DNA of 64,000 bases, from the NCBI GenBank assembly GCA_009809945.1, contig WTPW01000029.1, forward strand, positions 570,427 through 634,426, given 5' to 3'. The notes under the pieces were generated by a model. That model worked only from the letters and a program-made list of their open reading frames with translations, was not told the origin of the DNA and searched no databases. This document shows positions 1 to 12,340 of this stretch, in pieces. Position numbers and translations under genes: made by a program. Source of the DNA: Gigaspora margarita (lineage: Eukaryota > Glomeromycota > Glomeromycetes > Diversisporales > Gigasporaceae). The number at the start of each line of letters is the position of its first letter. Within the stretch, counting starts at the first letter, position 1.

Positions 1-261
1 ATTTTATTTTATTTATTCCTGACTTTTTTCGAAACTTTGCAAGAAAATGATCTGACTTTTCTGGTACTTGCAAGAACAACAACTCTAACTTCTCTGACAC
101 TTTGCAAGAAGTAGTGAATATAAGCGATGAAGTGCGAAAGTAGTTAAAAATTATTACTATTTTTTCGTTTTTGTTTTTTTTTTGTTATTTTTTTTTCAGG
201 GGTTTTTTTTTGGGGTTTCATTTTTTTTTATAATAATATATAATAAAAATATATAATATAA
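1..261. other. AT-rich stretch without a gene
   Basis: The first 120 bases hold about three imperfect ~35-bp units, each with CTGACTT and ending in TTGCAAGAA. The rest is T runs and TAATA repeats. No coding potential is visible. Confidence 0.5.
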
Positions 262-274
262 TATAATATTTAAT

Positions 275-1041
275 GAGGGTGTGACGATCTAGAGAAGTGG
301 CCAGGTTGTCAACCCCCAAGCGGCAGGTTGAAAGTTCAAATCCCACTGACGATGATAACGAAAATTAGGCCTGTGTTATGATAACTATGGCTCATATTGG
401 TTGGGTGAGAAACCTGTAATCTTGGTTCTACCATCTTGAATGGGAGCTCTCAGGCGCAATAGTGTTTGTTACACTGATAAATCCAAGGAACCAGAAAAAT
501 GAAAACCCATTTGGGAAGTTCTGAATAAGGAGGTAGATTAGGATCTCTGACGGTACTACCATAAATAAGGTCGGTGCTGGGATCCGAACAAACCGTATAA
601 GGGCAAGAGAGGTACCTAGTGGTTCAGAGTCACCGGACTGCAAGTGTCGGTATAATGCAGGTGCGCCGGTACTGAAAATCTATGAACAACTACGAAATGG
701 GATGTGGCAGTTTAATGGTCAAGGTCTAGCTAGCCCTAGGCTTGTAACCTAGGTGAGGCTAGTGCGGCATGTCACATTTGATTTCCATAGAGGAAATGGA
801 GTGGGGTCGGACTATGTAGAAAGTAATATTAGGTTGTATCGGACAATCAGCGGGTTTAAATAGGCAATTCCCGTAGTTGGGTTGTAGGTATGGCAGCTAG
901 TGTAGAACTTTTGGGCAGACTACTTAAAATAGGCACCAAAAGTGCACATGTGGCTAGTTGTATCCTCATCTACGAATATAATGTAATATGAATAAATTCT
1001 AATAAAGTCTTAGCAGAGCTGCCAAAGATTGAAAAAAAATA
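275..1041 (+). mobile_element. tRNA-headed SINE, copy 1 (full length)
   Basis: The head carries a pol III A-box-like TAGAGAAGTGG and a B-box-like GTTCAAATCCC. The body ends in a short A run. A 13-bp target-site duplication TATAATATTTAAT flanks it (262-274 and 1042-1054), which fixes both ends and indicates LINE-type retrotransposition. A second copy lies on the minus strand at 56235-56890. The open frame at 428-643 is only shared repeat sequence, because the same stretch is also open in the other copy. The 3' module (TTGGGTTGTAGGTATGGCAG, then GGCACCAAAAGTGCA) is shared with the next SINE, whose head differs. Confidence 0.8.
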
Positions 1042-1064
1042 TATAATATTTAATAAAATATATT

Positions 1065-1719
1065 GTCCTCCAGGTCGTTAGCATAGCGGTTATGCTCTGA
1101 GGATGCAAATCAGAAGGTTGCCGGTTCAATTTCTAGCGGCAGCGAAATCGTAATCCTATGTTTGCAGGTCCTACCATATCGGGAAGAATGGCATAGATCA
1201 GAGGGTTTTGAATAGGCAACAGCCGTAGTGGGTTGTAGGTATTGCAGCAGTGTGGAACCTTCGGGCGGACCACTCAAATTAGGTACCAAAAGTGCACGTG
1301 TTGCTAGTTGTACACTTGTTTATGCAATGTCAATTGGCGGTGCTCGGTAGAGGGCGCTGCGAGTAGTCGGGATCAAAACTTCTGGGATCATCCTTGTGCT
1401 AGAACCACAATTTGAATAACCAAAGTCATGTGATGTACTGAGAGGCCGAAGTCTGAAAGGATACTTCAAGAACATGTGGTGACGTTTCCGGACTGCAATG
1501 CCATACCAACAAGCTGAGGATGGGTTCTTACCGGAAAGGCTTGCTGGGAGGGAAAAAGGTTCAGTAAGACAATCCTACCTGGGCGCTCAATGAAGTAGCC
1601 GGGTTGATGCCTACCCAAAGAGTTTAAATGATTATTTGTATACTTGTATTCGAATTTAAGAATTTAATAAAGGTAGCGCAAGATTGTTAATATAAAAAAA
1701 AAAATAAAAAAAATAAAAA
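1065..1719 (+). mobile_element. tRNA-headed SINE, second type
   Basis: The head has A-box-like TTAGCATAGCGG and B-box-like CCGGTTCAATTTC, with GATGCAAATC between them in anticodon-loop position. By eye this is closest to a tRNA-Cys(GCA) head, which is inference. It ends in an A-rich tail and is bounded by a 16-bp duplication TTTAATAAAATATATT (1049-1064 and 1720-1735). It inserted into the flank of the preceding SINE and shares that SINE's 3' module. A related head occurs near 46672. Confidence 0.8.
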
Positions 1720-1735
1720 TTTAATAAAATATATT

Positions 1736-3024
1736 TAATTTAAAATATAATGTATAATAATAATAATAAATAAAAAAAATATAAAATTTTACATTAAAAT
1801 GCGAAACCTTGTAAAAATATGCAAAAACCTGTAAAACGTTTAAAAATAAATATAAAGTATAATAGTATTGATTAGAATTATTATTTGTGATTTTTAATCT
1901 GATTACTATTGATTATTACCGATTATTATCGATTACTAACTTAATCGATAGTCCTCCTCAGGGGGGATTTTAATCGATTACTAACCAATAACCGATAAAC
2001 ATCGATAGTAATCCCCTTACAAATTTTGGTGATGTTGGAAGTACATATTAAAGCAATATTTTGCATACAGACCATTTTTTATTAATATCAATGACAATAT
2101 TATAATAAATTGTTATTAATATTTTTAAGTAATGTTTTTATTGGGTCAAGACCAATTACTCTATAATTTATCCAAATTATACAAAAGTTAGTTGATCATA
2201 AATTGTAATGTATAATATAATTTTTCAAAAAAAAATCTCCTGATCTGATTGGAAATTGTTTTTTGCACATAGATAAATTATCCAATTAAATTATAAATAA
2301 ACTCCAATTATTATGCTGATTGACAAATAGATTCTTATCGTATATTCTAATAGTAATAATAATTATAATAATAACTAATAAAAACTAGATAATAATGCCA
2401 TTTTTGTAAAAGATTTGCTTATCTAATGCAAATCTTATAACAACTCCAATTTCCTATACATTGTGCTAAATGCAGTTAAACTGTGAATTTTTACACTTAA
2501 TTATTATATATAGTACTAAATTTATCTATGTAATCTGCTTTTTAGCACAGAGTTTATTTCCTTTGTGATTTTGGATTTCTATATAAACTGCAGTGCTAGT
2601 TCTGGCAATGAATCTTTACTCACTGCTTGTTTGAGAAACAGACCCATATTTTATATATAACTATGATGTGCAATCAGATAAATAACATGTGTAATTTGGT
2701 TGATCTAGTGTTAGCTGCTATAAATACTTCTTCCATTGTGGTCAGAGGGACTACCTCTTTCAAGTTTCCAAACAGATTAAAGTAAAAGGGGGTATTGTGA
2801 TGAAGTTAAATTTGATTGATAATATTATGTGACTTATCCAACAGAATCGAATGATTTTGATATTAAATAACTCATCTTACAAAGATGAATCTAATAGTAT
2901 AAAATCATTAAATTCTAATCACTGGATCAAAAGATATTATCATTCAAAGATAAAGAAACTAAGATAAAGATTTAAGAGGGAGTGAGGTATTGTGGTGAAT
3001 TTGTACTATTTTGTATTACAACTA
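1736..3024. other. AT-rich intergenic sequence with an ATCGATTA-rich foldback
   Basis: At about 1875-2010, GATTATTACCGATTATTATC and its inverted forms surround CCTCCTCAGGGGGG, giving a low-complexity foldback. The remainder is unique-looking AT-rich DNA with no supported gene. At 2890-2960 there is a degenerate repeat of a sequence also seen at 3370-3430. Confidence 0.5.
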
Positions 3025-3034
3025 CCAGAATTGG

Positions 3035-3326
3035 GGGATGGCTAAAGCCATGTACCCATGTGATTGCTTGAAAATTTAGTTAAAATTAGGGTTAGAGCCT
3101 GTTTAGCATTAGGGTCAAGTTAGGGTTAGAACAGATATATAGGTAAAATTGCCTTCCTGGCATTTTTTATTAATGGCCCAAGACAGGTTTGAACTGTCAT
3201 TTTTATGTTCTTGTATTTTTTTTGTGGTTTGTCTTCTTCAGGCTGATCTGTGTAAACAAAATTTTGCGACTCTAGTTGTTTAATTTATACAAAAATGTCA
3301 CGTGGGTACATGGCTTTAGACAACCT
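3035..3326. mobile_element. MULE-like MITE with 10-bp target duplication
   Basis: Terminal inverted repeats: GGGATGGCTAAAGCCATGTA on the left, and AGGTTGTCTAAAGCCATGTA as the reverse complement of the right. A perfect 10-bp duplication CCAGAATTGG flanks it (3025-3034 and 3327-3336). It is 292 bp with no coding capacity. The 10-bp duplication points to Mutator-like mobilisation, which is family knowledge rather than something seen here. The interior contains TTAGGGTTAG words. Confidence 0.85.
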
Positions 3327-3336
3327 CCAGAATTGG

Positions 3337-4025
3337 ATAATTTTTATACCATTTGATTTGACTTAATGTGATGAAACAAAAAGTGGTTAGATCATTGAAT
3401 TCTGATTACTAGATCACAAGATACAAAATATTCATTTATATATATTGTGACTCAGATTGAATCTAATGCATATTAGATAACTATTAATTAACTATTATTA
3501 AATGTTTGGCAACAACTGGTTTAATCTAATTGCTAACTTTGCTAAAATTTTACTCTAACTCTAATCTAATTTAGACCAGGCATTATCAGGACCCCAGACA
3601 TCTCTCATATAGGTTATTACTGGATTTTGGCCAATTTTGATCTAATTTGCTAAAAATGACAAATTCTATTTACTTAAACAACTTCTAATCCAGTGATTGA
3701 ATTGAATAAACTTTTTTTGTTAGATGCGCCTCTCTGAGAGCTTCATTTTTTAAAAAAAGTTCATTCAAATTGGACTACTGGATGCCAAGATAATTGCTAA
3801 AAACTGTTTGTTGCTTCTCAAATTTTAGATGTTTTTGCTGAAAAATTTCAAGTATGACCTCTATACTAGATGTTCAGGTTCTTGTATTATCTGATACAAG
3901 GATCGATCTGAGGTACAACATATATATCCATAACATGTAAATAGCAATCATTTCTTTATTTGTTAAGTCATTTTTCAAATCCTAATTCTTATAGGGTTTT
4001 ATAGAGTTGGAACACAGTATTAGAG
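3337..4025. other. Intergenic repeat debris with one shared module copy
   Basis: No gene. Around 3697-3795 lies a diverged copy of the ~80-bp module found in many elements of this window (GTTAGATGCGCCTCTCTGAG followed by a TTCAAATTGGAC-like part). Confidence 0.45.
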
Positions 4026-4107
4026 TGCATGCCCTTTGGCCAAAAGGCATAATTACCCTAGTGCACCCAGTAAAAAAGTATGAGCATGTGACTAATTAAC
4101 AAAAAAT

Positions 4108-4625
4108 TAGGAATGTTAAGTGGTTCATTCATTCCGGTTCTAGTTAGTCCCAAGAAGTTCAAAGAAAAAATGAACTGAACTGAAGTTCATGAACATTAGT
4201 TTAATTATAAAGGTTAAACTTAAGCTTGAACTTGAGTTCATAAACTCAAAACATAAACTTCAGGTCCACTTTAAGTTCAAGCTTGAGTTATAAACTAAGT
4301 TTATTAGATATATTTAGATGTAACTTAATATAATAAGTGATATTGTACCAAAAAAAACCTGTACCTTTACAAGATTCCAACTATGTATATATATTATTTG
4401 GTGTAATCTACTTATATAATATATGGTTAAACTACTAGTTCATAAATCAGGTTTCTAAACTAGTTTTATAATTAAGTTTATAAACTAGATTTATAAACCA
4501 AGTTATGAACTATGTTATAAAACTGGTTCAGAAACTACAAGTTAATTTCCTCTAAATGAACTACTAAAAAAAACTAGGTTGAACCAGGTTTGAACCCAGT
4601 TCATTTGAATCATTTAATATCTCTA
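4108..4625. mobile_element. hAT-like MITE built of GTTCA-type words
   Basis: The ends read TAGGAATGTTAAGTGGTTC and (reverse complement of right) TAGAGATATTAAATGATTC. A perfect 8-bp duplication CAAAAAAT flanks it (4100-4107 and 4626-4633), as expected for hAT elements. The interior is an iteration of AAGTTCA, TGAACTT, AAACTAGTTTATA and similar words. It interrupts the left arm of the surrounding TIR element. Confidence 0.8.
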
Positions 4626-4667
4626 CAAAAAATAACCAATAAAATTACAGTACTAATTGAAAATTAA

Positions 4668-6153
4668 TTGATAATCCGCCTGTCAACTAGAGAAAACGTG
4701 AAATATGGCGTGCTTCCATCTAAAACGTTTTTCTTACTAAGTTAATGATACATGTCCACTAATTGAAAGTTGTAGAGCTCATCGAGACGCATCTAACGGT
4801 AGTTAGATCATCCAAATCGGCCCAGTGGATAGCGAGTTATCCTCGAAAAACGATTGGCTGACTATATAAAAATCTGTGACTGCTATAGGCGAAATGTGGC
4901 GTGCTTCTATCTAAAACTTTTTTCTTACTAAGTTAATGATACATGTCCACTAATTGAAAGTTGTAGAGCTTATCGAGACTCATCTAATGGTGGTTAGATC
5001 ATCCAATTCAGCCTAGTAAATGGTGAGTTATCGTTGAAAAACGATTGGCCGGCTATATAAAAAATCTATGACAGTGATTACATATGAAAATTGCTATAGG
5101 CGAAATGTGGCGTGCTTCCATCTGAAACTTTTTTTTTACTAAGTTAACGATATGTGTCCACTAATTGAAAGTTGTAGAGATCGTCAAGACGCATCTACGG
5201 TGGTTAGATCATCCAAATCGGCCTAGTGGATAGAGAGATATTGTCAAAAAACGATTGGCTGACTATATAAAATCTCTATGTAAACAATGTTTGTTTACAC
5301 AGCATATCGGCGGATTTACAGAATTGAAATTGGGCCCTAAAATGGTCCCCAAAATACGATTGTTTACAAAAATTGATTGGTCAGATGATGGTTAGATGAT
5401 CAACAAATAACTGATCAATATAAATAAACCCATTAGATAAGCGCCAACCCATTAGATCTTAGAGATAAGGTGGTTTGATTTGCAAAATTATATGAAAATT
5501 GGGGTTTTGAAAAAAGGTCCAATTCCGTAAATCCGCCGATATAGAGATTTTATATAGTTAGCCAATCGTTTTTCAACGATATCTCTCCATCCACTGGGCC
5601 GATTTGGATGATCTAACTACCGTTTGATGTGTCTCGATGATCTCTACAACTTTCAATTAATGGACACGTATCATTAACTTAGTAAGAAAAAAGTTTTAGA
5701 TGGAAGCATGCCACATTTCGCCTATAGCAATTTTCATATGTAATCTCCATCACAGATTTTTTATATATTCAGCTAATCGTTTTTTGATGATAACTTGCCA
5801 TCCACTAGGCCGATTTGGATGATCTAACCACTGTTAGATGCGTCTCGATGAGCTCTACAACTTTCAATTGGTGAACATGTATTGTTAACTTAGTAAGAAA
5901 AAAAGTTTTAGATAGAAGGACGCCACATTTCGCCTATAGCAGTCACAGTTTTTTATATAGTCAGCCAATCGTTTTTCGACGATAACTCGCCATCCACTTG
6001 TCCGATTTGGATGATCTAACCACTGTTAGATGCGTCTCGATGAGCTATACAACTTTCAATTAGTGGACATGTATCGTTAACTTAGTAAAAAAGACTTTTA
6101 GATAGAAGCACGCCATATTTCGCCTTTTCTCTAGTTGACAGGCGGATTATCAA
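4668..6153. mobile_element. piggyBac-like foldback MITE with three modules per arm
   Basis: TIR TTGATAATCCGCCTGTCAAC begins the left end and is mirrored at the right. TTAA flanks both ends (4664-4667 and 6154-6157), the piggyBac target. Each arm carries three copies of a ~180-bp unit containing TGTAGAGCTCATCGAGACG and GTTAGATCATCCAAATCGG. The centre (5280-5560) contains a further inverted pair around TTTACGGAATT-like ends. No transposase. Smaller relatives lie at 9666-10199 and 21210-21752. Confidence 0.85.
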
Positions 6154-8386
6154 TTAATTGTTTTTTTTTTAACTTCTAGTAAAGGTTTTTCAACTAGAGC
6201 TGCAATAATAGAATATTAATGAATATATTGTTATCCTATATCTACTTCTTTAAAGATAGTAGGTAACCAGAGCAACCTTAGACAGTGAACACTTTATGTA
6301 ATCTTACTTGTTACTGTGATATATCTAAGTCAAAAGGCATTTTTTAATAAAACTTAACAAAGAAGATTTTTGGCAATTTGCAATTACAAAAGAGGCTACA
6401 ATTAAAAGTATATGAGGATACTAGTAATTGTTTAATTTAAATAATAAATAAATGTATTTATTAGTAAGACTCGATATTGAACTTGGGGTCCACTTTGGCT
6501 GCTTTATACATTTTGATTTTTCACAAATGTAACAGACTATATCTATTACATGTGCAATAAATGCTATATCTACTACTAATAAAATATATAGTATAAATAG
6601 TATAAATGTAATATATGAAATAAATAATATATGTATAATAAATAAAATATTTGAAATATATGCTTCAAATATGATATGTTTTACATGAGCTACATGTAAC
6701 GTATCTGTCTGCAGTAATTTCCTAACCAATCAAATTGCAGATCATATTTTTGATTGCTAATTGGTTTTGATCTCATCATACAGTAGTTAGATTTGGATTA
6801 TCTATAGCTCATTAGAACCGTCTCAATGAGCTGATTCTAATAGTGGTCATTTCATTCAATTTGGATTGGTGAATCAAGAGTTATGATCAATTTTGTGTTT
6901 TATAATAATTTCTATAGGTCAACAATATACTATGATATTTGACATAATATATGTGACGTGATATTAATAAGATTATATATAAATTTTATATAACATAAAG
7001 AATGACATACCTTGGACCTTCTAAATGTCTGCAGCTCTACTCTCAATGGCCTTTTAATTAAACTAGATAAAATTTTTTATTTTAATTTTATACAATTATA
7101 GAATTAGAATAAAAAAAAATTTATAAAATTTGATCTGGTAATTCTTAAGAAATCTTTAATTGAAGTTTTAAAAAATTGGAATGTCTTAAGAGAAAATAGA
7201 AAAAATCAGAAAAATTTTCTTTTTTCAAACATAACTTAAATATTTCTCAACAACTACCTAACCAAATTGAATGAAATCCTTTTTATTTTAATCTACAATT
7301 TATAAAGTTAAAATAAAAAAATTTATTCAAATTGGTTAGATGGTTGTCAAAAAATCTTTATTTAAAGAGAAATAAAAAATTTAGCTGCAGTTTCTCTTTT
7401 ATGAACATTAACTTGAACAAAGTTTTCTTGATAGCATCTTATCCAAATTTGATAAAAAAAATTTTATTACAATTCTATGAGTTTATAGAATTAAAATAAA
7501 AATTTTTTATCAAATTTGAATAGGTGTTGTCTAGAAAACTTTGTTCAAAGTTAAGATCCAAAAAGAGAAGCTGCAGCTAAATTTTTATTTCTCTTTAGAT
7601 AAAGATTTTTCAACAACCACCTAACCAAATTGGATAAATGTTTTATTTTAATTCTACAAACTCATAGAATTAAAATAAAAAAGATTTCATTCAATTTGGT
7701 TAGGTAATTGTAAGAAAACTTCAAGTTAAGTTTGAAAAAAAGAATATTTTCCTGATTTTTTATCTTAAAATACTCCAATTTTTTAAAAATTCAAGCAAAA
7801 TTTTCTCAATAATTACCAGATCTTATTTGATAAAATTTTTATATTCTTATTCTACAAGATTAAAGAATTAAAATAAAAAAATTTCATTGAATTTAATTAG
7901 CAGTTTGTTGAAAAACCTTTACTAAAAAGTCAAAAAAAATAATCAATCTGCAATTAGTACTGTAATTTTATTTGCTAATTTTTGTTAATCAGTTATGTGC
8001 CCATACTTTTTTACTAGATATGCTAGAGTAGTTAAAAGGAATGTCCTTATTATGTGATCTTATCATATAGAATATAATTGGACAATTAAGTATGCCAGAA
8101 TTATAGTAAAAAATTATAATACAACTATAGCCCAAGTTTAGCTATATCTATTTAGTTTTTCTAAGCAAATTTTATTAGATTTTTATTTTTTATCAGAAAT
8201 ATTTATTATTCATAAAATAAAATATTGTATTAGCAAATTTTTTTGTTACTATAAAGCATATTATTTACTATTGTTTTTAGATATTTTTTATACAAAATCA
8301 TATAGATAAAGAAGTGTCCAAAATCAATAATAAATAATACATTTTATAGTTAGTTAAAATACTTTAATTTTATAAATTTGCTATAA

Positions 8387-8639
8387 GGCTGTTCAAAATT
8401 ACAATTTCGTTTAACGTTCTCCCCCCCACCAGTCTAAGAGCTCCCCTCTAGAATTAAACAGGCTAATCAGAATGCTCATCTTATTTTCAGATTCCAATAA
8501 GTCACGTGCTTATAAGTCAACCAATAATAATGTGTTTATTTTTTGCAATTTTAATATGTTTGTTTAATTTGACCCCCTTCTCCCACCACGCTTAAGCTCG
8601 TTAAGGGAACGTTAAATGAAATTATAAATTCAAATGGCC
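8387..8639. mobile_element. PIF/Harbinger-like MITE
   Basis: The 253-bp element has ends GGCTGTTCAAAATTACAATT and (reverse complement of right) GGCCATTTGAATTTATAATT, then a shared GTTTAACGTTC / ATTTAACGTTC. A 3-bp TAA duplication flanks it (8384-8386, 8640-8642), typical of the TWA target of PIF/Harbinger. C-rich patches CCCCCCC near each end are unusual here. Confidence 0.75.
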
Positions 8640-8642
8640 TAA

Positions 8643-9225
8643 GAATTAGATTTTATTTTGCAAAAAATCAAGAAATTAAAGATTTAAAAGGCAAATTTCA
8701 TGTTGATACTTATAGTTAATTTAAATTTATAAAAGCTAAATCTATGTAAGCAAGATAGTATTTCTTAATAAATAGTGGACTAAAGCAAATATTTTTTTAA
8801 AGTTCAAAAAAGATAGTAAGAATAAAGTTAAATATATTAATTTATTGGTCAATTGATCTATATAAATTAGCCAATCATAATCTTTATAGAAGCATGCCTG
8901 GAGCACAAAGGATATGCCCATGTCAAAGGCATGCTCCTCTGAGCATGCCTCAAAAATTTCCTGTGACCCCAACCCTAATCACTACTTCTAATCAACCAAT
9001 TAGAATACAGAATCAGATGTAATATTAAATTGAAGCAATTATGATTTTTTTTCAAAAATCAGCCATAATTCAAAATTTGACTATGAAACCATCTCTTTTG
9101 CTCTAACAAAAAAATTTCTTATGAATTTTTGAATTAGAAACAATTTGCTAAAATATACTATTTTAACCCTAATCTAACCCTTACCCTAACTCTAAACTAA
9201 CAAATTATTTTATTATTTTGCTTTC
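8643..9225. other. AT-rich stretch, no gene seen
   Basis: Short open frames exist but show no domain and no codon bias. A GAGCATGCCT / AGGCATGCTC inverted pair sits near 8890-8950. Confidence 0.5.
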
Positions 9226-9489
9226 ACATTATACCAGATCTTATAGAGTGCAGTGTAATGCACATATGAAAAATCAAAAATTCATTCTAAATAATACTTA
9301 TTTACTATTTATGTCTTTTTATATTTTTAAAATTTTTATCTTATATATTTTATTTTTACATTATACCAGATCTTATAGAATGCAGAGTAATGCATGTATG
9401 AAAAATCAAAAATTCATTCTAAATAATACTTACTACTATTTATGTCTTTTTATATTTTTAAAATTTTTATTTTACATATTTTAAATTTT
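9226..9489. repeat. 132-bp tandem duplication
   Basis: Two direct copies start at ACATTATACCAGATCTTATA (9226 and 9358), period 132 bp. They differ by a few substitutions. An open frame crosses both copies but is compositionally just AT-rich repeat. AT-rich TATAAATTTTATTTTA repeats follow to about 9560. Confidence 0.8.
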
Positions 9490-9665
9490 ATAAATTTTAT
9501 TTTATATTATAAATTTTATAAATTTTATTTTATATAAATTTTATTTTATATTATTATATATAGTTAAGATTTTTTCTTTTATTTTAAATTATACTTTTTT
9601 TATCTTAAATATATGTAATACTATAAATTTTAAATAAATATTTTTTTTATCTTAAATATATTTAA

Positions 9666-10199
9666 GTGTTAATCCGTGAAAGATTGGCACTATTACCATA
9701 TTGGGACAATAGTAAATTTTGGGATAAGTACAATATAAACTTTTAATATAAAACTGAAATCTGTAGCTGTTCCAACAATAAATAATTTTTTTATTAAGTT
9801 AACAGCTCAAATCGATTAATTGAAAGTTGTAGAGCTCACTGAGACGCATCTAATGGTGGTTAGATCATTCAAATCGGCCCAGTGTACGTTAAGATATCGC
9901 TAAAAACTTTTGGCTGACTATATAAAATTTTATGTAAACAAACTAGAAATTTTATATAGTCGGGCAATCATTTTTTATTGATATCTCAGCGTATACTGGG
10001 CCGGTTTGAATGATCTAACCACCATTAGATGCGTTTCAGTGAGCTCTACAACTTTCAATTAATCGACTTGAGCTGTTAACTTAATAAAAAAATTATTTAT
10101 CATTAGAGCAGCTACAGATTTCAGCATATAATAAAAGATCATAGTAATTTGCCCCAAATTCTAATATAAAAATAGTGCCAATCTTTCATGGATTATCAC
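9666..10199. mobile_element. piggyBac-like foldback MITE, short form
   Basis: The ends GTGTTAATCCGTGAAAGATT and (reverse complement) GTGATAATCCATGAAAGATT are flanked by TTAA (9662-9665 and 10200-10203). Each arm holds one module with GAAAGTTGTAGAGCTCACTG and GTTAGATCATTCAAATCGG, meeting near AAACAAACTAG at about 9940. It is a single-module relative of the 4668-6153 element. Confidence 0.8.
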
Positions 10200-10270
10200 T
10201 TAATACTATAAATTTTAAATAAATATTTTATTAAATTATATTTTTCTTATTTTAAATACTGTATTTATGT

Positions 10271-10511
10271 AAAATAACGCACATGAGCATTATTTCAAAA
10301 ATTGAATTTCCTTAAAATCATATAGTTGGTTTTGAAATAATGCCCATATGCATCCCAAAATAACACACACTCCACATGACAAAGTATGCATCACACATAT
10401 ATAACACACAATTTTGTAGAAATTAGACCTTTACTCCAAAATAATGCCCATGTGCATATTCAAAATAATGCGCATCCCCTTGAAATAATGTGCAAGTGCA
10501 CATTATTTCAT
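10271..10511. mobile_element. Foldback element of ATAATGYRCA words
   Basis: AAAATAACGCACATGAGC on the left mirrors GTGCACATTATTTCA on the right. The interior repeats AAATAATGCCCATGTGCAT and AATAACACACA. Related words recur at 52886-53220. No TSD could be fixed. Confidence 0.5.
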
Positions 10512-10919
10512 GTAAATATAGTATATATAATTTTGTAAATTTTAAATAAATATTTTAAATTATATAAATTAAGCTATTTTACCTAGTATTATTCTTGCTC
10601 AGATTTCATATTGAACACTGTCTTTATTAGACATTATGAAGACTAGTGCAATGGATGGCACTTACATACTACTTATCTTATTTGTTTTTATTTTTTTTAA
10701 ATTATATTAAAAATTATTTTACAGAATTTATTTATTGTAGCATACAAATATTATATAAGTTATATTGAAATTATATATCACTTTGGTTATACTAACATCT
10801 GAATGACAATATAATAAAATTTTTCTATACTAAAACTTTTTTTATAATGCAAAATAAAAAACCAACTATGTGTTGTCTAATGAACATTATTCTAACAATT
10901 TATAGTAAATTAAATTAAA

Positions 10920-12340
10920 AATAGATGTGACTAACTAACTGAAGCCATGTGATGCAAAATGAAAAATTAACTTTGCATAGTCTAATCTTAGATATGAGCA
11001 TGATTAAATTAATTTACAGTAAAAAAAAGAAAAAAAAAACTGAAACCAAAGTTTTCAAATTATTAATTTACAGTAAATTAAAAAAAAACTGACAAACTGA
11101 ACAAAGTTTTCAATTCCATGTAATATTACAAAAATCAACTTTGTATAGTCTAATTATATATACTTTTTTTTTGAAAACAATAGCTAAAATGAACTCTATA
11201 CTTACCCTAGCTATTTATAATTTATAGATCGATTACAAAACTATAACAAATATTTAACAGTTTTAAATAGAATTGTCATAAGCTAACTAAAATTTTTCCT
11301 TAATTTGATACATTTTTGAAAGCAAGCTTTAAACCTGTCATTATTATTAATACATCAATATAACAAATCATATATAAAAAAGGTGTTTATTAATTTACAG
11401 CAACTTAAAAAAAAAGAAAAAAAAAAACAAAATCAAATCTAACCAACTGACCAAAGCTCAGATTCCATGTAATGCAAAATGAAAAATTAACTTTGCATAG
11501 GCTAATCTTAGGCATGAACATTATTCTATTAATTCAAAAAAATATGATAGACTGACTGACTGAAGTTTTCAGATTCCTTCTATTGCAAAATGAAAAATCA
11601 ACTTTGCACTTCTAATTTTAGATGTGAATATGATTATATTATTTACAGTAAATTAAAAAAAAAGAAAAAAAACTGACTAACTGACTGAAGTTTTTAGATC
11701 CAATGTAATACAAAATAAAAGTCAATATTGCATGGCCTAGTTATACATATATTCTTTTGAAAACAATTGCTAAAGTGAACTCTATACTTTTTCTTGTGAT
11801 TTTATATAGTTTTAAATAGAATCATCATAGGATGACTAAAATTTTCTATAATTTGATCATGTTTTGAACATAGCTTTAACTTGGTTATTATTAACACATC
11901 AAATGTGATGAATCATATACAAAAGAGATGGCTATTAATTTATAGTAAATTAAAAAAGAATAAAAAAAATTGAAATAATAACTGGCCAAAGTTTTCAGAT
12001 TCTATATAATGCAAATGAAAAGTTAACTTTGCTTAAAAAAAATAACCAACTAACCAACTGAAGTCTTCAGATTTCATGCAATGCAAAAAAATCGAATTTG
12101 CGTAGCTTAATCTAAAATGTGAACATTACACTTAATTTAAAAAAAAATAAAAAAAAGAAATAAAAAATAACCAAATGACTGACCAAAGTCTTCAGATTCC
12201 ATGCAATGCAGAAAAATCAACTTTGATAGCCTAATCTTAAATGTAAACATTACACTTAGTTTAAAAATAAAAAAGAAAAAAAAAGACCTATGAAGTTTTC
12301 AGATTTCATGTAATGCAAAAATGAAAATCATCTTTGTGTG
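10920..12340. repeat. Degenerate ~120-bp satellite block
   Basis: About nine diverged direct units share AACTGACTGAAGTTTTCAGA, CATGTAATGCAAAATGAAAA, CAACTTTGCATAGCCTAATC and a purine tract of the AAAAAAAAGAAAAAA type. Units begin near 10930, 11085, 11445, 11555, 11680, 11985, 12050, 12175 and 12290. Between units are longer AT-rich segments that are themselves duplicated (for example GAAAACAATTGCTAAAGTGAAC near 11170, 11760 and 12360). A lone fragment sits at 38995-39030. No gene. Confidence 0.65.

Larger units (their letters stand above)
4026..8060. mobile_element. Large TIR element interrupted by two later insertions
   Basis: The outer arms match in inverted orientation. The left arm is split into pieces near 4040-4107, 4626-4667 and 6154-6205. 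The right arm is continuous at about 7890-8060. Shared landmarks are AGTAAAAAAGTATG, AAATTACAGTACTAATTG and AGTAAAGGTTTTTCAAC. The two inserts (4108-4625 and 4668-6153) lie inside the left arm, so the right arm gives the empty-site sequence. The core (6206-7890) holds several alternating inverted blocks of the type TTTTTATTTTAATTCTA. The outermost ends and TSD are not resolved. Confidence 0.6.

Noticed and set aside
428..643. 71-residue open frame resembling one at 56514-56720
   Set aside because: The similarity is explained by both lying in copies of the same SINE; there is no independent sign of coding.
1075..1145. Possible tRNA genes at SINE heads (also 285-350 and 46680-46760)
   Set aside because: A and B boxes are present, but acceptor stems do not pair and the sequences continue into SINE bodies with target duplications.
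3095..3130. Telomere-like TTAGGG words (also near 14235 and 45530)
   Set aside because: Only one or two repeats inside MITEs; no array.
6421..6729. 102-residue minus-strand open frame
   Set aside because: Hydrophobic AT-repeat translation (ATATATAAT words), no domain, inside a transposon core.
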